Assembly: GCA_035715725.1 (NCBI GenBank)
Contig: DASTKT010000132.1
Coordinates: forward strand, 1 to 62,976
Reading direction: 5' to 3'
Origin: JADGGV01 sp035715725
GTDB lineage: Bacteria > Gemmatimonadota > Gemmatimonadetes > Longimicrobiales > RSA9
DNA: 62,976 nucleotides
Each line of letters starts with the position of its first letter. Position 1 is the first letter of the stretch. This document shows, piece after piece, positions 57,039 through 62,976 of this stretch. The notes under the pieces were generated by a model, which ran no database searches, was not told the origin of the DNA, and was given only the letters and a program-made list of their open reading frames with translations. The translations under genes and the position numbers were made by a program.

Positions 57039-57572
57039 ATGCGCTTCGTCCTGAACCGCGAGGAGGTCGACGTCGCCGCGCATCCGCTCAAGCGGCTGCT
57101 CGACGTGCTGCGCGAGGAGTGCGGCCTGACGGGGACGAAGGAGGGGTGCGGCGAAGGCGAATGCGGGGCGTGCACGGTGCTGCTCGACGGCGCGCCGGTG
57201 TGCTCGTGCCTGGTGCCGCTCGCGCAGGTGGAGGGCGCGGCGGTCACGACGATCGAGGGGCTGGCGGGCGAGCATCCGCTGCAGCGCGCGTTCGCGGAGG
57301 AGGGGGGCGCGCAATGCGGGATCTGCACGCCGGGGATGATCCTGGCGGCGGTGGCGCTCGGGCCGGCGCCGTCGCTCGCGCAAATCCGGGAGGGGCTGGC
57401 GGGGAATCTCTGCCGGTGCACGGGATACGAGGCGATTTACCGGGCGGTGCTGCGGGGGGCGCGGAGGCCGGGCGCCGGTTCGGCCGCGGACCCGGCTGTG
57501 CGCGCCGACGGACCGGGTCCGGGACGGGGTCCGGGCCCGGGTCCCGGCCCGCGAAGCGAGGGGGCGGCGTGA
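57039..57572 (+). CDS. xdhC: Xanthine dehydrogenase, 2Fe-2S subunit
   Basis: This 177-residue subunit passes electrons from Mo to FAD through two [2Fe-2S] clusters. The plant-ferredoxin-like cluster uses Cys37, Cys42, Cys45 and Cys57 (EGCGEGECGACTVLLDG...CSC). The second uses Cys93, Cys96, Cys125 and Cys127 (QCGICTPGM...NLCRCTGY). All eight are present. After residue ~142 the chain ends in a Pro/Gly-rich tail (GPGPGRGPGPGPGPRSEG) not found in most homologues. Its stop overlaps the GTG start of the FAD subunit (GTGA), so translation is coupled. Confidence 0.93.
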   Translation: MRFVLNREEVDVAAHPLKRLLDVLREECGLTGTKEGCGEGECGACTVLLDGAPVCSCLVPLAQVEGAAVTTIEGLAGEHPLQRAFAEEGGAQCGICTPGMILAAVALGPAPSLAQIREGLAGNLCRCTGYEAIYRAVLRGARRPGAGSAADPAVRADGPGPGRGPGPGPGPRSEGAA

Positions 57573-58390
57573 GGACGGCGGTCTCCTCGCTCGAGCTGGT
57601 CTCGCCGCGGTCGCTGGCGGAGGCGCTGCGGCTGCTGCGGGAGGAGGGGCCGCTCGTGCCGCTGGCGGGGTGCACGGATCTGTACGTGGCGCTGAACTTC
57701 GGGACGCTTCCGGGGCGGCGGTTCCTGGACGTGTGGGCGCTGGAGGAGCTGCGCGGGATCGAGAGACGGGGGGACGTGCTGCGCATCGGCGCGCTGGCGA
57801 CGCACGCGGAGCTGCGGCGGTCGGCGCTCGTGCGGCGGCGCCTGCCGATGCTGGCGGCGGCGGCGCGCGAGATCGGCGGCGCGCAGATCCAGAACCGCGG
57901 GACGCTGGGCGGCAACATCGCGAACGGCTCGCCGGCGGGGGACACGCTGCCGGTGCTGGCGGCGGCGGAGGCGGTGGTCGTGCTGCGGAGCGTGGATGGC
58001 GAGCGGCGCGTCGCGTTCGGGGAGTTCTACACGGGGTACCGCCGGAGCGTGCTGCGGCCGGACGAGCTGATCGTGGCCGTCGAAGTCCCGCCGGTGGACG
58101 GGCGGCAGTGGTTCCGGAAGGTGGGGACGCGGGCGGCGCAGGCGATCTCGAAGGTGGTGATGGCGGCGGTGCGCGGCGTCGCGCCGCGGATCGCGCTGGG
58201 GAGCGTGGCACCGACGGTGGTGCGGCTGCCGCGCACGGAGGCGGCGCTCGCCGCCGGCGTCCCGATCGAAGAGGCCATGGACACCCTCTCCCGCGAGATC
58301 CACCCGATCGACGACCTGCGCTCGACCGCCGACTACCGGCGGCGCGTGTCCTCGAACCTGCTGCGGCAGTTCTGGGACGAGACCGCGTAG
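57569..58390 (+). CDS. xdhB: Xanthine dehydrogenase, FAD-binding subunit
   Basis: The 273-residue CoxM/CutM-type flavoprotein accepts electrons from the 2Fe-2S subunit and passes them to NAD+ or another acceptor. The FAD-binding motifs are PLAGCTDLYVALNFG (residues ~30-45) and IQNRGTLGGNIANGSPAGDTLPVL (~110-133). The C-terminal domain begins near VRGVAPRIALGSVAPTVVRL. The GTG at 57569 is chosen because it overlaps the preceding stop and gives the standard length. Allantoinase follows after 14 bp. Confidence 0.92.
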   Translation: MRTAVSSLELVSPRSLAEALRLLREEGPLVPLAGCTDLYVALNFGTLPGRRFLDVWALEELRGIERRGDVLRIGALATHAELRRSALVRRRLPMLAAAAREIGGAQIQNRGTLGGNIANGSPAGDTLPVLAAAEAVVVLRSVDGERRVAFGEFYTGYRRSVLRPDELIVAVEVPPVDGRQWFRKVGTRAAQAISKVVMAAVRGVAPRIALGSVAPTVVRLPRTEAALAAGVPIEEAMDTLSREIHPIDDLRSTADYRRRVSSNLLRQFWDETA

Positions 58391-58404
58391 GCGACGCCGC
58401 CCCG

Positions 58405-59904
58405 ATGCCGCCCGCGCACCTCCTGCTGCGCTCGCGCCGCGTGGTCACGCCGGGAGGCGTGGTCGCCGCCGAGGTGGAGGTGGCGGGCGGGGTGATCCGG
58501 GCGGTGAGGGCGCCGGCGGCGCGCCCGTCCTCCCCCGCCCTGCTCGACCTCGGCGACCTCGTGCTCCTCCCCGGCCTCGTGGACGCCCACGTGCACGTGA
58601 ACGCGCCGGGGAGAACGGGCTGGGAGGGGTTCCGCAGCGCGACGCGGGCGGCGGCCGCGGGCGGCATCACGACGCTCGTGGACATGCCGCTGAACGCCGT
58701 GCCGGCCACGACGACCACGGAGGCGCTGCGGCGCAAGGAGCGCGCGGCGCGCGGGCGGCTGGCCGTGGACGTCGCGCTCTGGGGCGGCGTCGTCCCGGGG
58801 AACGAGGCGGAGCTGCGCGGGCTGTGGGACGCGGGCGTCGCCGGGTTCAAGTGCTTCCTGGCGCCGTCGGGCGTGGACGAGTTCCCGGCGGTCGGCGAGC
58901 CGGAGCTGCGGCGGGCGCTGCCGATCCTGGCGGAGCTGGGCGCGCCGCTGCTGGTGCACGCGGAGCTGCCGGGCCCGCTCGAGGCGGCGCGGCCGGGGCC
59001 GGGCGCGGACCCCCGCCGCTACGCCACCTACCTGGCCTCGCGTCCGCCGGCGGCGGAGGTGGAGGCGGTGCGCCTGGTGCTGTCGCTGTGCCGGGAATTC
59101 GGCGCGCGGGTCCACATCGTCCACGTCTCGGCGGCGGAGGTGCTGCCGCTCCTGGCCGAGGCGAAGCGCGCGGGGCTGCCGGTCACGGCGGAGACGTGCC
59201 CGCACTACCTGCACTTCGCGGCGGAGGACGTGCCCGCGGGCGCGACGGAGCACAAGTGCGCGCCGCCGATCCGCGGCGCGGCGAACCGGGAGCGGCTCTG
59301 GGCGGCGCTCGCGGACGGCGTGCTCGACCTGGTCGGCTCCGACCACTCGCCGTGCCCACCGGCGCTGAAGCGACGGGAGAGCGGGGATTTCCTGGCGGCG
59401 TGGGGCGGCATCGCATCGCTGCAGCTCGGGGCGGCGGTGGTGTGGACGGGCGCGCGGGAGCGCGGGCTCGGCGTCGAGCGGCTGGCGGAGTGGATGGCGG
59501 CGGCGCCGGCGCGGCTGGCCGGGCTGAGCGGTCCCAAGCGGTCCGGGGGTCCGGCGGCTTCGGCCGGGCTCGCGGGGCCGGCCGGGCCGCCGGGACCCTC
59601 CGGGCGGAAAGGCGTGATCGCGACCGGGGCGGACGCGGACCTCGTCGCCTTCGATCCGGACGCGGAGTGGACGGTGGACGCCGCGGCGCTCCACCACCGG
59701 CACAAGCTGACGCCGTACGCCGGGGCGCGGCTCCACGGCGTCGTCCGGGCGACGTGGCTGCGCGGCGCGATGATCTACGACCGCGGCGCGCTCGCCACGG
59801 AGCCGGCGGGGCGCATCCTGCGGCGAGGAGAGGCGAATGGACTTCACGGAGCGGGTCGACCTGGCCGCCGAACGGCTGGGCGGGGCGGCGCTGCTGGCGA
59901 ATGA
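58405..59904 (+). CDS. allB: Allantoinase
   Basis: This 499-residue cyclic amidohydrolase hydrolyses allantoin to allantoate. The binuclear metal site is complete: His62 and His64 (DAHVH), the Lys149 to be carboxylated (FKCF), His185, His240 and Asp313 (GSDHSP). The usual length is about 450. The extra length comes from a Gly/Pro-rich collagen-like insert (residues ~375-400, GPKRSGG...GPAGPPGPSG) and a 25-residue basic tail. The tail arises because the frame runs 68 bases into the allantoicase gene. The ATG at 58405 has only a weak ribosome-binding site, which suggests coupling to the gene before it. Confidence 0.9.
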   Translation: MPPAHLLLRSRRVVTPGGVVAAEVEVAGGVIRAVRAPAARPSSPALLDLGDLVLLPGLVDAHVHVNAPGRTGWEGFRSATRAAAAGGITTLVDMPLNAVPATTTTEALRRKERAARGRLAVDVALWGGVVPGNEAELRGLWDAGVAGFKCFLAPSGVDEFPAVGEPELRRALPILAELGAPLLVHAELPGPLEAARPGPGADPRRYATYLASRPPAAEVEAVRLVLSLCREFGARVHIVHVSAAEVLPLLAEAKRAGLPVTAETCPHYLHFAAEDVPAGATEHKCAPPIRGAANRERLWAALADGVLDLVGSDHSPCPPALKRRESGDFLAAWGGIASLQLGAAVVWTGARERGLGVERLAEWMAAAPARLAGLSGPKRSGGPAASAGLAGPAGPPGPSGRKGVIATGADADLVAFDPDAEWTVDAAALHHRHKLTPYAGARLHGVVRATWLRGAMIYDRGALATEPAGRILRRGEANGLHGAGRPGRRTAGRGGAAGE

Positions 59905-60826
59905 CGAGTTCTTCGCGCCGAAGGAGAACCTGATCCGGGCGGGCAAGCCGGTCTGGCGCGAGGGCGAGTACACGGAGCGGGGGAAGTGGATGGACGGCTG
60001 GGAGACGCGGCGCCGCCGCTCGCCCGGCCACGACTGGTGCATCCTGCGCCTCGGCCTCCCGGGCGTGATCCACGGCGTGGTCGTGGACACGAGCTTCTTC
60101 ACGGGCAACTACCCGGAGTCGTGCTCCCTGGAGGCGTGCGCGGTCGCCGGGGTGCCGGAGCCCGCCTGGCTGGCGGGCGAGGAGGCGGCGTGGGTCGAGC
60201 TGCTGCCGCGCTCCCCGTTGCGCGGCGACGCCGTGAACGGCTTCGCGATCGCGCCGACGGAGCGCTTCACGCACGTGCGGCTGAACATCTTCCCGGACGG
60301 CGGCGTGGCGAGGCTGCGCGTCCACGGCGACGTCGTTCCCGACCCCGCGTCGCTCCGCCGCCCGGAGATCGACCTCGCCGCGGTGGAGAACGGCGGCTGG
60401 GTCGCGCTGTGCAGCGACATGCACTACGGCAACCGCCAGAACCTGATCCTGCCCGGGCCGCCGCTCGGGATGCACGACGGCTGGGAGACGAAGCGGCGGC
60501 GCGGGCCCGGGCACGACTGGGCGGTCGTGCGGCTGGGCGCGCGGGGCCGGATCCGGCGAGTGGTCGTCGACACGTCGCACTTCAAGGGGAACGCGCCGGG
60601 GAGCTGCTCGCTGGAGGCGCTGGACTCCGCCGACGCGACGCCCGCGGAGCTGACCGGGAGCGCGGGGTGGCGCGGGCTGCTTCCTGAGACGAAGCTCCAG
60701 CCGCACACCGTGCATCCGTTCGAGGCGGAGCTGGAGCGCGTGCCGGCGGCGACGCACGTGCGGCTGAACGTCTTCCCGGATGGCGGCGTGGCGCGGCTGC
60801 GGCTGTTCGGGGAGGTGGTGCGGTAG
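59837..60826 (+). CDS. alc: Allantoicase
   Basis: This 329-residue enzyme hydrolyses allantoate to ureidoglycolate and urea. It is made of two homologous jelly-roll repeats: WMDGWETRRRRSPGHDWCILRLGLPG...VVVDTSFFTGNYPESCSLEA (residues ~50-100) and HDGWETKRRRGPGHDWAVVRLG...VVVDTSHFKGNAPGSCSLEA (~212-265). Each ends in THVRLNxFPDGGVARLRxxG. Both signatures are exact for the family. GAGGAG lies before the ATG at 59837, which is inside the end of allB, so the two genes overlap by 68 bases. Confidence 0.93.
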   Translation: MDFTERVDLAAERLGGAALLANDEFFAPKENLIRAGKPVWREGEYTERGKWMDGWETRRRRSPGHDWCILRLGLPGVIHGVVVDTSFFTGNYPESCSLEACAVAGVPEPAWLAGEEAAWVELLPRSPLRGDAVNGFAIAPTERFTHVRLNIFPDGGVARLRVHGDVVPDPASLRRPEIDLAAVENGGWVALCSDMHYGNRQNLILPGPPLGMHDGWETKRRRGPGHDWAVVRLGARGRIRRVVVDTSHFKGNAPGSCSLEALDSADATPAELTGSAGWRGLLPETKLQPHTVHPFEAELERVPAATHVRLNVFPDGGVARLRLFGEVVR

Positions 60827-60918
60827 TCGGGCGCGGGCCCCGCCGCACGCCACGCCCCGCGCAGGCCGGCGCACCCGGCACCGCGAGGGACGCGAACACC
60901 GAACCGGAGTGTAGCGAC

Positions 60919-61428
60919 GTGCCCGACCTCGCCACGCTCGACGCCGTTCCCGCCGCGGCTGCGGAGACCGCGCTGCTGTCGTGCTGCGGCTCCCGCGCAT
61001 GGGCCCGGGCGATGGCGCTCCGCCGGCCGTTCCGCACGCGGGAGGCGCTCCTGCGCGCCGCCGACGACGTCTGGTGGAGCCTCGGCGCCGACGACTGGCT
61101 GGAGGCGTTCCGCGCGCACCCGCGCATCGGCGAGCGGCGCGCGGAGCGGGCGCAGCCCGGCGACGGCGACGGCTGGTCGGCGGACGAGCAGTCCGGCACG
61201 CGCTCGGCGGAGGCGGCGCTGCTGGCCGAGCTGGCGGAGGGGAACCGCGCGTACGAGGCGCGCTTCGGGCACATCTACATCGTCTGCGCGACGGGTCGGT
61301 CGGCGGACGAGCTGCTGGCCGTCCTCCGCTCCCGCCTGGGGAACGACGCGGAGACGGAGCTGCGGGTCGCGGCGGAGGAGCAGCGCAGGATCACGCGCAT
61401 CCGACTGGAGAAGCTGATCGGACCATGA
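60919..61428 (+). CDS. uraD: 2-oxo-4-hydroxy-4-carboxy-5-ureidoimidazoline (OHCU) decarboxylase
   Basis: This 169-residue all-helical enzyme decarboxylates OHCU to S-allantoin, the third step from urate. Diagnostic residues are visible: His67 in AHPRIGE (catalytic), SADEQSG near 88-93, and RFGHIYIVCATGRSADELL with the helix LGNDAETELRVAAEEQRRITRIRLEKL. The GTG start at 60919 has GGAG upstream and is preceded by a ~90-bp gap after allantoicase. Its stop overlaps the uraH start (ATGA). Confidence 0.93.
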   Translation: MPDLATLDAVPAAAAETALLSCCGSRAWARAMALRRPFRTREALLRAADDVWWSLGADDWLEAFRAHPRIGERRAERAQPGDGDGWSADEQSGTRSAEAALLAELAEGNRAYEARFGHIYIVCATGRSADELLAVLRSRLGNDAETELRVAAEEQRRITRIRLEKLIGP

Positions 61429-61766
61429 GCGCGATAACGACGCACGTGCTGGACACGGCGCTGGGCGAGCCGGCGGGTGGGGTGCCGGTGCTGCTGGAGC
61501 GGCTGCCGGAGGACGCGGCGCCCTACGTGGTCGGGCGGGGGATCACGGACGAGGACGGGCGGCTCCGGGATCTGCTCCCGCCCGGCGCGCTGAAGGCCGG
61601 GCTGTACCGGCTGACGTTCGACACGGGCGCGTACCTGGCGGCGCAGGAGCTGGAGTATTTCTTCCCGCAGGTGTCGGTGGTGTTCCGCGTGGACGACGTG
61701 CACCGGCAGTACCACGTGCCGCTGCTGTTGAGCCCGTATGGGTATGCGACGTATCGAGGGAGTTGA
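61425..61766 (+). CDS. uraH: 5-hydroxyisourate hydrolase (transthyretin-like)
   Basis: This 113-residue protein opens the ring of 5-hydroxyisourate to OHCU. It has the transthyretin-like fold signatures: ITTHVLDTALGEPAGGVPVLLER at the N-terminus, FFPQVSVVFRV in the middle and the C-terminal tetrapeptide Y-R-G-S, the hallmark that separates these enzymes from true transthyretins. No signal peptide is present, so it is cytoplasmic. It is translationally coupled to uraD by the ATGA overlap. Confidence 0.94.
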   Translation: MSAITTHVLDTALGEPAGGVPVLLERLPEDAAPYVVGRGITDEDGRLRDLLPPGALKAGLYRLTFDTGAYLAAQELEYFFPQVSVVFRVDDVHRQYHVPLLLSPYGYATYRGS

Positions 61767-61771
61767 GGGGA

Positions 61772-62971
61772 ATGGACACCACCCTGCGGGAGCTCGCCGA
61801 CCTCGCCCTCCGCTGGACCCACGTGGTGGCCGCGATCATGTGGATCGGCAATTCCCTGCTCTTCAACTGGCTCGACCGCAACCTCCGCCCCTCGCCCACC
61901 CCGGCCGCCGGGGAGCAGGGGGAGATCTGGCTCCTGCACAGCGGCGGCTTCTACCACGCCGCGAAGACGCAGCTCCTCGGAAGCGCGCTGCCGCGGCCGC
62001 TGCACTGGTTCAAGTGGCAGGCGTACACGACATGGCTGAGCGGCGCGTGCCTGCTGATCGTGGTCTACTACCTCGGCGGCGCCGCGCTCCTGCTCCCGCC
62101 GGGCTCGCCGCTCTCGCCGCGGGCGGCGGTGGCCGTCGGCGCCGGCGCCATCGTCGCCTCGCTCGTCGTCTACAACGCGCTGTGCGCCACGCCGCTGCTG
62201 CGCTCCCCGGCGACGATGGCGGCGATCGGGCTGGCGTGGATCGCGGGGCTCGCGTACGGGCTGACGCAGGTGTTCAGCGCCCGCGCGGCGTTCCTGCACA
62301 TCGGCGCGACGCTGGGCACGATCATGGCCGGGAACGTCTTCCTCACGATCATCCCGTCGCAGCGGCAGCTCGTGGCCGCGGTGGCGGCGGGGCGCGGCGC
62401 CGACCCGCGCCTCGCCGGGCAGGCCAAGCGGCGCTCGATCCACAACAACTACCTGACGTTCCCGGTGATCGCGCTGATGCTGAGCGGCCACTTCCCGGAG
62501 CTGTACGGCGCCCCGTGGAGCTGGCTCGTGCTGCTCGTCATCGTGCTCGCCGGCGCGGGCGTGCGGCACTGGATGAACGTGCGCTTCACGCGGCCGCGCT
62601 GGATCCCGGCGCTCGCCGCGACGGCGGCGGCGGCGCTCGGGGCGCTCTACTTCGTGGCCGCGCGGCCGCTCGCGCCCACGCCGGCGGCGGCGGCCACGAG
62701 CGCCGGCCCGGTCACGTTCGCGGAAGCGCAGGCCGTCGTGCAGAAGCGGTGCGCGGTCTGCCACTCGGCGACGGCCGCGGACCGCACGTTCGGCGCGGCG
62801 CCCGCCGGCGTCGCGTTCGACCGGCCGGAACAGATCCGGGCGCTGGCGCCCCGCATCCGGGTGCGCGCGGTCGTGACGCGGACGATGCCGCCGGGGAACA
62901 AGACATGGATCACGCCGGAGGAGCGGGCGGTGCTGGGGCGGTGGGTGGAGGAGGGGGCGAGGCTCAGATGA
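61772..62971 (+). CDS. puuD: Membrane urate oxidase PuuD with C-terminal cytochrome c domain
   Basis: This 399-residue integral membrane enzyme oxidises urate to 5-hydroxyisourate and passes electrons to the respiratory chain. The PuuD domain (residues 1-~295) has about eight membrane helices and motifs WTHVVAAIMWIGNSLLFNWLD, LHSGGFYHAAKTQLLG and NVFLTIIPSQRQLV. The C-terminal ~85 residues are a cytochrome c with Cys327-A-V-Cys330-His331 and the likely axial Met372 (RTMPPGN), placed in the periplasm. It replaces the soluble FAD- or cofactor-free urate oxidases. The ATG at 61772 lies just 5 bp after the uraH stop; an in-frame TTG at 61763 is an alternative. A further gene starts at its stop. 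Confidence 0.93.
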   Translation: MDTTLRELADLALRWTHVVAAIMWIGNSLLFNWLDRNLRPSPTPAAGEQGEIWLLHSGGFYHAAKTQLLGSALPRPLHWFKWQAYTTWLSGACLLIVVYYLGGAALLLPPGSPLSPRAAVAVGAGAIVASLVVYNALCATPLLRSPATMAAIGLAWIAGLAYGLTQVFSARAAFLHIGATLGTIMAGNVFLTIIPSQRQLVAAVAAGRGADPRLAGQAKRRSIHNNYLTFPVIALMLSGHFPELYGAPWSWLVLLVIVLAGAGVRHWMNVRFTRPRWIPALAATAAAALGALYFVAARPLAPTPAAAATSAGPVTFAEAQAVVQKRCAVCHSATAADRTFGAAPAGVAFDRPEQIRALAPRIRVRAVVTRTMPPGNKTWITPEERAVLGRWVEEGARLR

Positions 62972-62976
62972 TCCGC
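62968..62976 (+). CDS. Start of a further operon gene (truncated by window end)
   Basis: ATGATCCGC overlaps the puuD stop (ATGA), the same coupling seen between uraD and uraH. Only three codons (M-I-R) are inside the window, so the product is unknown. Confidence 0.3.

Noticed and set aside
54761..57421. Minus-strand open frame opposite the molybdenum subunit gene
   Set aside because: It is antisense to a gene with all active-site motifs; the translation is His/Arg/Pro-rich and featureless.

Overview
The window is a very GC-rich bacterial chromosome segment, about 63 kb and clearly above 70% GC by eye. It carries long antisense open frames typical of such DNA. The gene content points to Gemmatimonadota, something like Gemmatirosa or Gemmatimonas. 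The pointers are SusC/SusD outer-membrane pairs, ECF sigma genes next to Ser/Thr kinase-TPR genes, PD40/TolB-like lipoproteins, GH97 and an SLC45-type sugar porter. This assignment is inference; the window has no rRNA, no recognisable tRNA, no insertion sequence with a transposase and no CRISPR array.

Layout: (1) 1-6.6 kb holds a truncated ECF sigma factor, an OsmC-like protein, a FUSC exporter, an SRPBCC protein, a glycine-zipper protein, a secreted protein with an HEXXGH zinc-site-like motif, and a degenerate PD40 fragment. (2) 6.6-14.2 kb holds an ECF sigma/kinase-TPR pair and a tandem duplication of a BIG2/PD40 lipoprotein that includes leader and terminator. (3) 14.2-19.3 kb holds a CDF-type transporter with a His-rich protein, two small lipoproteins, a stand-alone deaminase-like protein and a membrane protein. 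(4) 19.3-31 kb holds a SusC/SusD operon and a secreted YncE/phosphoesterase fusion that share an upstream element, then an Na+/H+ antiporter and a PAS hybrid histidine kinase. (5) 31.2-46 kb is an alpha-glucan locus: six-hairpin glycosidase, ROK repressor, SusC, SusD, SusB-like GH97, GH13 and SLC45-type MFS. (6) 46.2-54.7 kb holds secreted proteins, a small beta-barrel protein, a second sigma/kinase pair, a SWIB protein with a basic tail, a GT9-like protein, and a 333-bp element with perfect 33-bp inverted ends. (7) 54.9 kb to the end is a purine-catabolism operon: xanthine dehydrogenase (three subunits), allantoinase, allantoicase, OHCU decarboxylase, HIU hydrolase and the membrane urate oxidase PuuD.

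How the parts work together: the glucan locus can bind and import oligosaccharide across the outer membrane (SusCD), trim it in the periplasm (GH97, GH13, six-hairpin enzyme), take up the sugar (MFS) and sense it (ROK). Two matching 7-7-7 inverted repeats flank the ROK gene and are its likely operators. The purine operon encodes every step from xanthine to ureidoglycolate and urea.

Most transcription units end in long perfect GC hairpins without a U-tract. They are listed individually, and one of them (17049-17083) does not follow any gene closely. The least explained items are the deaminase-like protein at 17387, the HEXXGH protein near 5.6 kb, the 53970-54302 element, and the shared element upstream of the minus-strand SusC and phosphoesterase genes.
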